From a virus, in the IMG/VR virus record IMGVR_UViG_3300005613_000019, positions 33,992 to 97,991 of that record: a stretch of DNA of 64,000 nucleotides; one strand, given 5' to 3'. Under the pieces are notes generated by a model. The model was not told the origin of the DNA and ran no database searches. It saw only the letters and a list, made by a program, of their open reading frames with translations. Below are positions 18,557 through 27,682 of the stretch, piece after piece (within the stretch, counting starts at the first letter, position 1; each line of letters starts with the position of its first letter). The translations under genes were made by a program, and so were the position numbers.

Positions 18557-19066
18557 CTACCTAGCCCTAAAATCTAATTCATTTGTATTAGTGGCGTTAT
18601 CTATAATTAGTTTAAATCTAATTAATGACACATTTAAATTATCAAAATTTAAACAAAAATTTCCGGTTGCGTCAGTAATCGAAACAGCTCCTACAGAATT
18701 AGTTCCTAACTCATAACCTGTAGGAGTAATATCAATCCACGTACCTGTAAGAGAATTTCTAACCTCTACCGTTAAAGTACTAGCAGCACCTGAAGTAGTC
18801 ATAACTCCTGCTAGCGAAATATCAGTGTAGCCATCCATTAAAAAGCCAGAAGCTGACGGTAAGTAGTGAGTATCTACCGTTAGGTTATCAGATCCTAAAG
18901 ACGCTTCATAAGCAGATCTAGGAGAAGCCGCTGTTGTCATCTCACCAGACGAATTTATGGTAATAGGTTGAGGGTTAGTACCGTCGGAACCGGCTATTAG
19001 TAAAGCTTTATCCGTATTAGTATCTACTCCAGTTTTATAGACAGCATCGTCAATTCTTAATGCCAT
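18557..19066 (-). CDS. Hypothetical virion protein
   Basis: 169 residues, MALRIDDAVYKTGVDTNTDK..., beta-rich with TSGAASTLTVEVRNS. Similar short proteins accompany fibre genes in other marine and large phages, but no specific family is claimed. Start is preceded by CGGAGGTTATC, a good ribosome binding site. Confidence 0.5.
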   Translation of the reverse strand: MALRIDDAVYKTGVDTNTDKALLIAGSDGTNPQPITINSSGEMTTAASPRSAYEASLGSDNLTVDTHYLPSASGFLMDGYTDISLAGVMTTSGAASTLTVEVRNSLTGTWIDITPTGYELGTNSVGAVSITDATGNFCLNFDNLNVSLIRFKLIIDNATNTNELDFRAR

Positions 19067-19085
19067 GATAACCTCCGAAAAATTA

Positions 19086-20525
19086 CTAAGTAATCTCTAT
19101 AAAATATAATTGAGGATCAAAAAAGATTGTATCTGCAGCTACAGCATAACCAACAGCTTGTACCTGATCTCCTAATCCTGAAGGTGCCGTTTGAGTAAGA
19201 TCTCCACCTGTAGTGCTAACATATACAACATCACCAACCGTCCAAGCCCAAGCACTATTATTTATATAACCCTTCAACAAAACTTCTTTATCCGACCCAG
19301 ATCCAGTATCAATAGCCAGCGCAACACAAGGCATTGTAGTTATACTGTCTGCATCAGCTAACACATAAGTACCATCGGTATGAACATGTAAAGCTTGAGA
19401 AAAAGTAACTGCAGGGGTAGTAGTTCCAAAAGATGTAAGGCCGTTAGCAGAGTCAGCAGAGACTGTACTATCTAGCTGCAAAGACTCATGAACTCTAACA
19501 TTATTAAAAGAAGATACTGTATGCTTATCATCAGAAGTCTCTACGTATATAGTACCATTAGGCGCTGCAGATGAATTAAGAGCATAACCTACTTTAATAA
19601 CTTTTTCAGGAGAAGAGGGAACAGAATCTGTAAAATCACCTGAAGAACTATCTAGATACAAAGTATTACCTGAACCTACACCTGAAGTATCAATTCCTGT
19701 AATTATTCCAAATAATTTTACATAACCGTATCCCAAAAAACTAATATCAGTAGCAGCAACACCAAATGTTTGAGAATTAGGTGCTGTTGAAACAGCTTTG
19801 ATTGCTGCTAAAGAAGTACCTCCAGCACCGGCTCCCGAAACATTAACAACGTCACCTTTAGAAATTCCACCAGCCTCTAAACCAGCAGCATATACAATTA
19901 AATCCCTACCAGCTAATAGTCTTACATCACTAGAATCAGTGTCAATTCCTAAAGAATGATTTGTAGAATCCCAATAAACTTGACCCTCTACATACGAAGG
20001 AGTTGACATACTAGAATCTAGAGCAAAAGGAGAATTAATATTAATTAAACCCTTTGTAGCATTAGATGTAGAATCCAAAGTAAGGTTGTTAGAAGCAGCA
20101 GTTCCACCATTTAAAGATTGACCTCCCGCTCTACCGGCTAAAAGAGCATACTGTGTATGCACATCTCCAACAGTTAAATTATCCAGAGTATTATGATCAG
20201 ATAAATTAAGATCAGTTCCAGCAGAATCTGTATAAATTAATCTATGAGGGGTTAGAGTACTATCAACCCATAAAGTGTCATTACCTGCAGAGGCTGCAAT
20301 CCCTGTAAAAGCTATGTCACCTATACCGGATAACTCTCCACCGTCAATCCCAAGTTTAGTCTCTATTGCTAAAATAGACTCAGATAATGTATTAACGTGG
20401 TTAGCTAAAACATCATCAATAAAATCGATCATATACCCAGTTCCTGCAGCAATATTTCTAACAGTTGGATGATAATAATCATCCAAAGCAGTAGGGTACT
20501 GTATTGCTTTCCAAACTAATGTCAT
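19086..20525 (-). CDS. Fibre protein sharing a C-terminal domain with the 15413 gene
   Basis: 479 residues counted from the ATG at 20523-20525, which has a TTGGAGATTTTTA binding site; an upstream in-frame start is less likely. Residues 1-60 are helical (WKAIQYPTALDDYYHPTVRN). The middle has beta repeats; the last 90 residues (TMPCVALAIDTGSGS ... SGLGDQVQAVGYA) match the C-terminus of the protein at 15413-16804. Likely a trimeric fibre or decoration protein. Confidence 0.65.
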   Translation of the reverse strand: MTLVWKAIQYPTALDDYYHPTVRNIAAGTGYMIDFIDDVLANHVNTLSESILAIETKLGIDGGELSGIGDIAFTGIAASAGNDTLWVDSTLTPHRLIYTDSAGTDLNLSDHNTLDNLTVGDVHTQYALLAGRAGGQSLNGGTAASNNLTLDSTSNATKGLININSPFALDSSMSTPSYVEGQVYWDSTNHSLGIDTDSSDVRLLAGRDLIVYAAGLEAGGISKGDVVNVSGAGAGGTSLAAIKAVSTAPNSQTFGVAATDISFLGYGYVKLFGIITGIDTSGVGSGNTLYLDSSSGDFTDSVPSSPEKVIKVGYALNSSAAPNGTIYVETSDDKHTVSSFNNVRVHESLQLDSTVSADSANGLTSFGTTTPAVTFSQALHVHTDGTYVLADADSITTMPCVALAIDTGSGSDKEVLLKGYINNSAWAWTVGDVVYVSTTGGDLTQTAPSGLGDQVQAVGYAVAADTIFFDPQLYFIEIT

Positions 20526-20615
20526 TAAAAATCTCCAAAAACTAAATGTAAAAAGATACAATTAACCTTATAAAAGATTTTACCACATTACTATTTGGAG
20601 AATTAAAAAGGAATA

Positions 20616-20906
20616 TTATTCTACACGATTAAAGGCATAACCAGGAACTTTTATATTTTGATTAAGATATATACCCTTTGAAGTAGCATAAAGTAACCCT
20701 TCATACAAATCATAAGATACGTCATAATACTCATATAATGCCCCATTATAAAACCTAACCATCAAAGTAAACGAGTTCTCATCGTACCCTATTTCAGAAA
20801 TATGAGAAGATTCTACAGGGAACATTTCAACTTCACTAGGGTTAGGTACAGCAGTACCTCCTAGTGCATTATCAGTAGGTAATCCATCATTTCCATAAAT
20901 AGGCAT
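20616..20906 (-). CDS. KTSC-domain protein
   Basis: 96 residues. ESSHISEIGYDENSFTLMV, then FYNGALYEYYDVSYDLYEGL and ATSKGIYLNQNI match the KTSC domain, named for its Lys-Thr-Ser-Cys conserved positions, found alone or fused to RNA-binding proteins in bacteria and phages. The precise role is unknown. It is tail-to-head with the acidic repeat gene at 20907 (stop/start adjacent). Confidence 0.7.
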   Translation of the reverse strand: MPIYGNDGLPTDNALGGTAVPNPSEVEMFPVESSHISEIGYDENSFTLMVRFYNGALYEYYDVSYDLYEGLLYATSKGIYLNQNIKVPGYAFNRVE

Positions 20907-22604
20907 CTAATCCCTCCAATTAAAAAAAGATTCAAGTAAAGAAGCCTCAACGCTCTTCTGCGAAGAGACGTTGCGGCTAACTATTTCAAGAGCCTTAAGG
21001 ATTTCTTCCGAATCCTTAGCTTTATCATACTGGGAACCCTTGTATTCGTCAAGCATTGCTTGCAGATTTTTTACAGGTTCCAGATAAGATTGATAAGACC
21101 CAGCGCTAAATTCTTCAGAAAATTCGGATAACTCATTAATTTTATTCTGCAAGCCACCCTTAATATCGTTTAACCCTTTAGCTATAGTTGAGATACTATC
21201 GTCGGTACTACGCTCGTTATATTTAAATTTAGAAAGTATTTCTAGAGTTCCTTCAAGTTTTTCCATCGTTGTAAATATATCGTCACTGATAGTATCAAGA
21301 GTTTTAGAAAACCCGGATAAGCTATCCTGAAGTTCTCCTAAACGAGAAAGTTCACGATTAGCTGAGTTATAACCTTGTTGAAAAAATTTCATAGCCCTAT
21401 CAATAGGCATAGAAGTAACAACATTAGGATCTAAAAGATAAGAAAGATTAGCTACGCCTTCCCCCTGAATACCCGAAGATCCTTGATGAAACGTTACAGT
21501 TCCATCTTCATTAACTTTTATATTTTTCTCTATTAAGAACTCTTCAGCCTGCCTAAGATCTTCGTCAGATTCCATTGAGTTAACTTCAGACTCACCAGGA
21601 GCCATCTCAGACGGCTCCTGGTCCAAGTAACGCTCTTCTAGTATCTCATAGCCAGGGTCAGACTCTTCCAAGTCCTCTAGGTCATCTTGGTCCTCCGGGT
21701 CAGTAACACGACCATAAAAGGGTCCAGACTCTTCCAAGTCCTCTAGGTCATCTTGGTCCTCCGGGTCAGTAACACGACCATAAAAGGGTCCAGACTCATT
21801 ATACAAAGAATCGTCCAAACCTTCAAACATTTGTTCATCATCAGCATCACCATATTGAACTTCAGGTACATCTAAAATAGCTTGAGCAGCCTTAATTAAT
21901 GAATCTACAACACTCTGTTGTTTTTTACGTATATTCCTAGTATTAGGTCCAGTTTCCTCAACAGATGGGTCTAAAGAAAGATCCATTTCTGGATCGTACT
22001 CTTCTTCGGTCTGGCCTTGATCCGTATAAACCATACCAGGTTGAGATGGCCAAAACCCTTCCGGCTCTTCTGGATATGTTTGTTGAGTTATTTGAGTTTG
22101 ATCATACCCCATTTCAGGATCTACTGAAAGATCCATATCTGGGTCATATTCTAATTGACTCTGAGATTCATCTGTATAGACTTGACCGGGTGACTGAGGC
22201 CATAAAGGCCCATCGCCAGCTGAAGTGTCTTGAACAGGCCAGGTAGGATTAGTTTCACCTTTATCCATAAGCATAGTTTTATCATAAGGATTTAACTCTT
22301 CTTCCTCCCAGTCAATATCAAGACCTTCGTAAACGTCTGAGTCTTCGTCTTGCTGAGCAAATTTTAAGAACTCGTCGGTTACGTCGTAATCTTTACGGGA
22401 TATTATATTCCTCATATATAATTCATCTTCCTTTTTAGAATATTTAGCCATAATGCCAAGCTGAACGAGAGATGTCACGTAAGCGTGACGATCTCTCTCG
22501 TTCAGCGCTTGCAAAAATTGGTCAAACAATTCCTGAGAAATGTAATTAGAATCGTCAGCCGAAAGTTTAGTACGCTCAATTGCATCTTGAAGTGTTATAG
22601 GCAT
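20907..22604 (-). CDS. Acidic repeat protein, possible scaffold or tape-like role
   Basis: 565 residues. N-terminal helical 60 residues, then a long acidic Pro/Gln/Asp region with two near copies of a YTDxxQxxxEYDPxMDLSxDP block, a perfect 22-residue duplication (see 21661-21792), and a C-terminal 200-residue helical part with long coiled-coil segments. No known domain. Lies among virion genes near terminase. A scaffold, chaperone or internal head protein is possible. Confidence 0.5.
   Translation of the reverse strand: MPITLQDAIERTKLSADDSNYISQELFDQFLQALNERDRHAYVTSLVQLGIMAKYSKKEDELYMRNIISRKDYDVTDEFLKFAQQDEDSDVYEGLDIDWEEEELNPYDKTMLMDKGETNPTWPVQDTSAGDGPLWPQSPGQVYTDESQSQLEYDPDMDLSVDPEMGYDQTQITQQTYPEEPEGFWPSQPGMVYTDQGQTEEEYDPEMDLSLDPSVEETGPNTRNIRKKQQSVVDSLIKAAQAILDVPEVQYGDADDEQMFEGLDDSLYNESGPFYGRVTDPEDQDDLEDLEESGPFYGRVTDPEDQDDLEDLEESDPGYEILEERYLDQEPSEMAPGESEVNSMESDEDLRQAEEFLIEKNIKVNEDGTVTFHQGSSGIQGEGVANLSYLLDPNVVTSMPIDRAMKFFQQGYNSANRELSRLGELQDSLSGFSKTLDTISDDIFTTMEKLEGTLEILSKFKYNERSTDDSISTIAKGLNDIKGGLQNKINELSEFSEEFSAGSYQSYLEPVKNLQAMLDEYKGSQYDKAKDSEEILKALEIVSRNVSSQKSVEASLLESFFNWRD
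21661..21792. repeat. Perfect 66-bp tandem duplication
   Basis: Two identical 66-bp copies (21661-21726 and 21727-21792) encode a duplicated 22-residue acidic block (ESGPFYGRVTDPEDQDDL...). Perfect identity indicates a recent event. Confidence 0.95.
22461..22505. repeat. Long bulged hairpin, intragenic
   Basis: About 18 paired bases with small bulges, inner CACG/CGTG stem, in the acidic repeat gene. Confidence 0.8.
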
Positions 22605-22689
22605 GTCTGCTTCCTTTAAATTTTAAATATAATTACACAAATTTATATTAGCACAAAAATGCTTGGTAGGAATAAAGAGATACTTAATT

Positions 22690-23076
22690 CTAATCTTCTT
22701 GAGTAAGATTCGGATTCCTTACAAATCTTTTAATAAAAAGGGGCTCAACCTCAGACCCACACATTGGGCAAGCTTCAAGATCTTTAGAACCCTCTACATC
22801 ATGAGCTACATCACACGTACATACATAGCCATATTCAGCTACAATAGCACTTTGACCTTTAGAATCTACACCAAAAATACCATTTACGACACCTAATAAT
22901 CCTAAAGTAGCTTCATAGTCAACATGAAACCCAGTTTGGATAGTGTCATCAAAAGCCACATCAATTGAACACGGTATCCTAATGTCTACTAAACACGTTG
23001 CTGCTACCTTATCTTTCTCAACTAATCTATTCAAAACTTCAAGAGCCTCTTCGATTCCTACAAATTCCTTAATCAT
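22690..23076 (-). CDS. Hypothetical protein with zinc-ribbon-like Cys pairs
   Basis: 128 residues. The C-terminal third has CTCD and CPMCGSEV, a plausible Zn knuckle pair. N-terminal 80 residues are helical then beta. The start overlaps the TGA of the gene at 23073-23240 as ATGA, so they are coupled. Function unknown. Confidence 0.55.
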   Translation of the reverse strand: MIKEFVGIEEALEVLNRLVEKDKVAATCLVDIRIPCSIDVAFDDTIQTGFHVDYEATLGLLGVVNGIFGVDSKGQSAIVAEYGYVCTCDVAHDVEGSKDLEACPMCGSEVEPLFIKRFVRNPNLTQED

Positions 23077-23240
23077 TTCTTCCTCCTTTTACACGCTTCA
23101 TAACACTCCTTACCACATAATTCAGGAGTACAATATTCTACCCAGCTTCCAAAACAAGCTGGCTTATACTGAGTATCTTCGCATAGCTTAGGTTCGAAGT
23201 CAATAGTTATTTTGGAATCTTTTGCTCTTTTTTTAGCCAT
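23073..23240 (-). CDS. Small Cys-rich protein
   Basis: 55 residues, MAKKRAKDSKITIDFEP then six Cys in the last 36 residues (positions 20, 29, 37, 42, 46, 50), ending KRRKK. ATGA overlap (23073-23076) with the next gene and 3 bases from the phosphoesterase stop make it part of a tight operon. Likely a small metal-binding protein. Confidence 0.55.
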   Translation of the reverse strand: MAKKRAKDSKITIDFEPKLCEDTQYKPACFGSWVEYCTPELCGKECYEACKRRKK

Positions 23241-23243
23241 GGC

Positions 23244-24005
23244 TTAAATCTCTATCAAAAACTCCTCTTTATAATGACCTTTATTATTATATTCAAAAGG
23301 ATAACCCCAAGGATTACAATAAATTTTAGTATTTCCTATCTTATAATCAAAATAATAATGAGTATGCCCACATAACCATAAATTAGGCTCAGTCTTAAGC
23401 ATCGTCTCTGACATATCTACATAAAAACCTCCATTTATAGATGAACTTCTATAAATGTCGGGTATGACTGAAGTAGTAGGAACATGATGAGTTACAACTA
23501 CAGTTTTATCATTTTTATTTATGCTCTTATTAAGCCAATCTCTATCTTTCCTATGTTCCGTTAATATATCATAAGTATCTACAGTCATAATCTCACAATC
23601 ATCATTTACTTTATTAATCTTCCTATAATCTGGAAAAGAATAATACACTTCACTCTCACCCCTACGATTATCAAAATCAGTCCATAAAGTAGTGCCTAAA
23701 AAAGTAACATCGTCTATTTTAACTGAAGACCTAGACAAAATATGTATATTTTCAAACTTAGCAGCAACCGACTGTAAGTCGGTTGCTGCTTTATTCAAAA
23801 ATCTATTATAATAGTCATGGTTTCCCAAAACCATGACTACAGGCATATTATAATTTACCCTAAGTTCTTTAAAATATTTTCTAAGCCTTTTACGACTAGA
23901 ATCAATATCTCCAGCCATTACAAGCACGTCTGCCTCGTCTGAAATACGAGGCAGACGTTTATGCTCAAAAATTAAATGTAAATCTGATAATAGTTGTATT
24001 TTCAT
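23244..24005 (-). CDS. Calcineurin-like metallophosphoesterase
   Basis: 253 residues with all family motifs: SDLHL (7-11), GDI (32-34), GNHD (61-64), VTHH (171-174) and GHTH (213-216). Such enzymes hydrolyse phosphoesters with two metal ions; the substrate cannot be told from sequence. First gene after a perfect consensus sigma70 promoter at 24039-24067, unlike the surrounding late genes. Two hairpins lie over the GDI-side region and the GNHD motif. Confidence 0.85.
   Translation of the reverse strand: MKIQLLSDLHLIFEHKRLPRISDEADVLVMAGDIDSSRKRLRKYFKELRVNYNMPVVMVLGNHDYYNRFLNKAATDLQSVAAKFENIHILSRSSVKIDDVTFLGTTLWTDFDNRRGESEVYYSFPDYRKINKVNDDCEIMTVDTYDILTEHRKDRDWLNKSINKNDKTVVVTHHVPTTSVIPDIYRSSSINGGFYVDMSETMLKTEPNLWLCGHTHYYFDYKIGNTKIYCNPWGYPFEYNNKGHYKEEFLIEI
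23760..23790. repeat. Hairpin, 14-bp arms, 3-nt loop, intragenic
   Basis: Perfect inverted repeat in the metallophosphoesterase gene. Confidence 0.9.
23812..23839. repeat. Hairpin, 12-bp arms, 4-nt loop, over GNHD motif
   Basis: Perfect inverted repeat that includes the codons of the catalytic GNHD of the metallophosphoesterase. Confidence 0.9.
23926..23958. repeat. Hairpin, 13-bp arms, 7-nt loop, intragenic
   Basis: Perfect inverted repeat just before the GDI motif codons of the metallophosphoesterase. Confidence 0.9.
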
Positions 24006-24038
24006 ACCACACCTTAAATTAATAATATTTTATAAAAA

Positions 24039-24067
24039 ATTATAAAATAAATTTATAAGATTGTCAA
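24039..24067 (-). promoter_or_regulatory. Consensus sigma70 promoter
   Basis: Minus-strand TTGACA (24062-24067), 17-base spacer, TATAAT (24039-24044). Perfect consensus. It reads into the metallophosphoesterase gene, giving this part of the late block an early-type start. Confidence 0.85.
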
Positions 24068-24070
24068 GAA

Positions 24071-26254
24071 CTATTTCTTTATGTTTTTAAAATTAGGCAT
24101 TGCTACACCGTAGGAACGACCCCCAGTAGCAAGTTGTCGTTGAAGAAGTTGAGCTTTTCTACCTTGAGGCTCATTAACAACAGAAGATTTAATAACACTA
24201 TTTAGACCTACAAGGCACCTTGCTAAGTCGTCAGACCCTCTACCTCTAACCTTACCCTTCTTACTAGGTGAGATTATCTTCCTCAAGTCTTCGCTTCTCT
24301 CAAGTCTTAAAGATTCGAGCAAACAGACACCCTCACCTGACATCTCTTCCTCGTTTCTAGTCATCTGAATGGTACCTTGAGGGCTCAAAGAAAAACCATC
24401 TGAGAGGGCAGGAGGAAGCAAGCTAACTTGATCGTTATAAACTTGAGTTCTAAAGGACATAAAATCCTGCATTCTAATACTATACCTGTTAGCTGCGATT
24501 CCTAAAGACCTAATATTCTGTATTGCATTTGCAGAGTTCCAAGCGTCAAACCATACTCCAGCTATATGTATCTTCTTAGATAATTCTTTTATAATATCTG
24601 TTACTGAATTAAAATAAATCTCTCTAGATCTAGTAGGAACAATTCTAATACAAAAATCAACTACCGTAATTAGTCTATCTAACGATTGCGGATCTGGATA
24701 AAATGGTTTACCTCCTACTAAAACTCTACCTTTGGACCTTGGAGAATCTTTAGCTGATGGTAAACTAGATAATAAAATTCTACCATCACCGTAAGGTCCA
24801 GGATCTCTAGTTTTTATACCTTTACTTTCAACTTGATAATCCCCCTCATCTTTTAGTTCAGGATGACCACATACTATGGCAAAAGAGTCAAATGTTAAAC
24901 CGGCATCTAAAAACATATAATGATAGTTTTCAAAATCATAATTTACAGATTCTAAATTCAAACCTACATATTGTTTTCCTGTTTTATCAGTTATATTAAC
25001 GTCTCTAAAAGCAGCTATAGGCTCACGATCATAGCGCACACAACTCCAAAACCTTAAAGGTTGATCAAATAGAGGACTTTGAGCTGCTGGAGGATCTGCA
25101 GCGAAGTCTCGTTGTGCAGCTACTGGATCTTTAATAAACTCCTCGTCAAAGTTCTTTCTTTTTTGTTCAGGATTAAATTCCCAAGTAGCACCTTTCCAAA
25201 AAAAAGTTCTCTTAAGCTCTCCGTGTTCTGCTTTATTATAAAGCTGCATAGCTATGTCATCAATTGACATAGGACTAGTAACATTAATCATGAGTCCTAA
25301 GAATGGAAATAAATTATAGTTGTCAACCGAGGATCTTACAGTTTTTAAGGACTGGTTTATAACTCGATACAACTCTTGTGCAGAGGTCTTTGCCTCAGTA
25401 TGCGATAGACGAGCAAGCTCGTCTATCGCTCCAAGGATACGAGTCCTACCTGCAACACCGCCTGAGTTTGAAGAAATTCTGTTAAATCTTACCTGAAGCC
25501 ACCCGTCTATTACAGAGTCTTCAAGAACTTTATACTCCCATGGATCTAAAGAACCTAATTGTTGTTTCTCTTTTCCTTTAACCCATCTAACATGTCTGTT
25601 AATCCAAGGAGAATTATCCCTCATTCCTCTATATTTAGCATAAATAGTATTCTTAGCCTGCTCAGCAGTTGAAGCAGCAAACGTTACTTCAAACCATTCA
25701 GATTTCTCTTGCCTCAAGTATCTCTGCAACGCAAATCTACCTTCGGTAGATTTTACCCTTAAACAATGCTCAATATATCCTCCTATATGAGCACCTAAAT
25801 AAGACTTACCGGATCTCATTCCAGCAATACAAATTAACTCATTATATGGAGTTATGACACCGTCATAAATTAAACCCTGCATCGAATTTTTACAAGACGG
25901 GCATTCAAAATCATTAATTTGAGAATTCCAAACAAACAAGTTTTCTGACTCAAGATAAGATCTAGATTTATTCCAACAATCCATAGCTTCAGGATCTTGA
26001 GAATTACAAAAAGGACATCTTAAATTAAACATATCCCTTAAAATTTGATATTGACGCCAATATCTAAAAGTTGAAGGTACATTCCAATAATCAAGCCCTG
26101 TAACCCATTCAACAATATTTGGGGCAGGTTTTAACAAATAAGACCTTTCAGAGTCTAAGGATATATCTAAACCTGTTACACGATCATCTATTAGATCCTC
26201 TATGTCTTTAATAAAACTTTTCTTCATGTTATACATTTCTACAGTCTTAGCCAT
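24071..26254 (-). CDS. terL: Terminase large subunit
   Basis: 727 residues. ATPase: Walker A-like AGMRSGKSY (144-152) and Walker B AIDE (276-279). A Cys pair before it (C80/C83) and another at C118/C121 form a probable zinc ribbon inside the N-terminal part. The nuclease domain starts near MFLDAGLTFDSFAIV (about residue 448), the first acidic residue of the RNase H-like fold. It packages DNA into the prohead through the portal. The ATG lacks a clear binding site, and a GC-rich hairpin (26273-26293) lies just upstream. Confidence 0.9.
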   Translation of the reverse strand: MAKTVEMYNMKKSFIKDIEDLIDDRVTGLDISLDSERSYLLKPAPNIVEWVTGLDYWNVPSTFRYWRQYQILRDMFNLRCPFCNSQDPEAMDCWNKSRSYLESENLFVWNSQINDFECPSCKNSMQGLIYDGVITPYNELICIAGMRSGKSYLGAHIGGYIEHCLRVKSTEGRFALQRYLRQEKSEWFEVTFAASTAEQAKNTIYAKYRGMRDNSPWINRHVRWVKGKEKQQLGSLDPWEYKVLEDSVIDGWLQVRFNRISSNSGGVAGRTRILGAIDELARLSHTEAKTSAQELYRVINQSLKTVRSSVDNYNLFPFLGLMINVTSPMSIDDIAMQLYNKAEHGELKRTFFWKGATWEFNPEQKRKNFDEEFIKDPVAAQRDFAADPPAAQSPLFDQPLRFWSCVRYDREPIAAFRDVNITDKTGKQYVGLNLESVNYDFENYHYMFLDAGLTFDSFAIVCGHPELKDEGDYQVESKGIKTRDPGPYGDGRILLSSLPSAKDSPRSKGRVLVGGKPFYPDPQSLDRLITVVDFCIRIVPTRSREIYFNSVTDIIKELSKKIHIAGVWFDAWNSANAIQNIRSLGIAANRYSIRMQDFMSFRTQVYNDQVSLLPPALSDGFSLSPQGTIQMTRNEEEMSGEGVCLLESLRLERSEDLRKIISPSKKGKVRGRGSDDLARCLVGLNSVIKSSVVNEPQGRKAQLLQRQLATGGRSYGVAMPNFKNIKK
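25402..25429. repeat. Hairpin, 13-bp arms, 2-nt loop, over Walker B
   Basis: Perfect inverted repeat covering the codons for the AIDELARL Walker B region of the large terminase. Confidence 0.9.
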
Positions 26255-26272
26255 AAAATTAGGCGCAGGGAA

Positions 26273-26293
26273 CCACGGCGGCTTGCCCCGTGG
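26273..26293 (-). other. GC-rich hairpin before the terminase start
   Basis: CCACGG...CCGTGG with an inner GGC/GCC pair and a 2-base loop, 19 bases before the terminase ATG. It may be a weak terminator or a translational control element; there is no U-run. Confidence 0.45.
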
Positions 26294-26302
26294 CAGGTTA
26301 CT

Positions 26303-26509
26303 TTAGGTCTCGTTATCTCTACAAACTTTTTCTTTTGAACCATAAAACCAAAAAGTAGATCCTATCTTTTCTATACTAAAACTATGATAACCACTACTCT
26401 CGTAAGAGCGCTCTAAGCCTTTTAAATAATCACAAATTTCAGACACGCTACCAGTTAAATACTCTACATTAATAGCACATAACTTCTCAAGAACAAAATG
26501 TTTAATCAT
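26303..26509 (-). CDS. Hypothetical protein
   Basis: 68 residues (MIKHFVLEKLCAINVEYLTG...), mixed alpha/beta, no family recognised. It lies between the terminase genes, 3 bases from its upstream neighbour. Confidence 0.5.
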   Translation of the reverse strand: MIKHFVLEKLCAINVEYLTGSVSEICDYLKGLERSYESSGYHSFSIEKIGSTFWFYGSKEKVCRDNET

Positions 26510-26512
26510 AAT

Positions 26513-26800
26513 TTAAACTCTTTTCAAAATAAAGTTTGTTACAATTATCTCCTTAGTAATACTACGTATTTTTAATTTATTTAAATCTGAAGGAATTTTA
26601 TATTTGACTCCGTCAATATAAAATTCATATCCTAAAACATTAGTACAGTAATATTTCAAAACTTTTAAAACAGCTACATTAAAAAACTCAGCCCCTTTTT
26701 TATAAGAAGCTGAGTTTACTAAAATCATCCTGCCTACCGATTTTCCTTTATCGTTCCTAATTAAAGCATCTTGTTGATATGAATTTGTTTCTAAAACCAT
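26513..26800 (-). CDS. Hypothetical protein
   Basis: 95 residues, MVLETNSYQQDALIRNDKGK. Short beta strands with a basic C-terminus (KEIIVTNFILKRV). No domain recognised. In operon with the gene at 26803. Confidence 0.5.
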   Translation of the reverse strand: MVLETNSYQQDALIRNDKGKSVGRMILVNSASYKKGAEFFNVAVLKVLKYYCTNVLGYEFYIDGVKYKIPSDLNKLKIRSITKEIIVTNFILKRV

Positions 26801-26802
26801 AA

Positions 26803-27639
26803 CTATTTAATACTAAATTCTTCAAAAACTTCATCTATAATTTCTTTAAAGGATTGCTTAATACTCTCAGCCATCTTATTTCTTAAAGTTTCAATAATTG
26901 CATCACCTACACTAGAATCAGGATTAGCTTCTTTAAATGACTCAGCAGCTTCCTGAGTTATAGCAATTAAACTATTCATAAACATCTCCACACTCATAGA
27001 AACAGCTCTTTGCACAGCAGAACCAGCTACATGAGATGAATTTCTAAGTTTAGTGAGTTTAATCTTCATATCAGTTAAATCTGAAAGTAATTTATTAAAA
27101 TCATTAATTTGTCTTATAGAAATAGGTCTTCGCTTTTTACCTGAATCCTCAACAGGATTTAAAGTCTCACGTTCATATCTATAAAGCATGTCTTCAAACA
27201 TACTAATATATCGGGTAATTGAAGTATAATCTGTAAGCTCTTCAGTTTTTTCATATATTAACGTTTCAGCCGTCTCTTTACGTAACGCAGATTGAGGACC
27301 CGTTAAATCTTTGTTTGTAAGATCCTTTTTCATTGCATGTCTTAAATCTTTAGCTATAAGTTCTGCTTTTGTAACATGCTTACTAAAATGTTTTGAAAGA
27401 TTAGCTGAATTAAAATGAGGCAAATAATCACTTTCAGGTGCATCATCCGATAATTGAGCATTTAAAAAATCAACCTTTGAATTCATCCATCTCATAGTTG
27501 AATTATTAGATTGATCTTCCTCCATAATCTTATTATGTACTTCTATATAAAAATCTGGATGAGTTTTTCTTAAAGAACAAATTTTACAATTATTTACTAA
27601 TTTATTTAAACGAGGTAACTCTTTTTTAGATTTTACCAT
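26803..27639 (-). CDS. Possible small terminase/DNA-recognition protein
   Basis: 278 residues. An N-terminal CKICSLRKTHPDFYIEVH segment (Cys/His pairs) followed by a helix and an SANLSKHFSKH segment could form a Zn-stabilised helix-turn-helix. The remainder is helical and coiled-coil-like. Its position before the large terminase suggests the small subunit, but there is no sequence proof. Strong RBS (GGAGAGG) precedes the ATG. Confidence 0.4.
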   Translation of the reverse strand: MVKSKKELPRLNKLVNNCKICSLRKTHPDFYIEVHNKIMEEDQSNNSTMRWMNSKVDFLNAQLSDDAPESDYLPHFNSANLSKHFSKHVTKAELIAKDLRHAMKKDLTNKDLTGPQSALRKETAETLIYEKTEELTDYTSITRYISMFEDMLYRYERETLNPVEDSGKKRRPISIRQINDFNKLLSDLTDMKIKLTKLRNSSHVAGSAVQRAVSMSVEMFMNSLIAITQEAAESFKEANPDSSVGDAIIETLRNKMAESIKQSFKEIIDEVFEEFSIK

Positions 27640-27682
27640 AATAACCTCTCCTTTAAAAACTACATAACATAATATACTCTAT

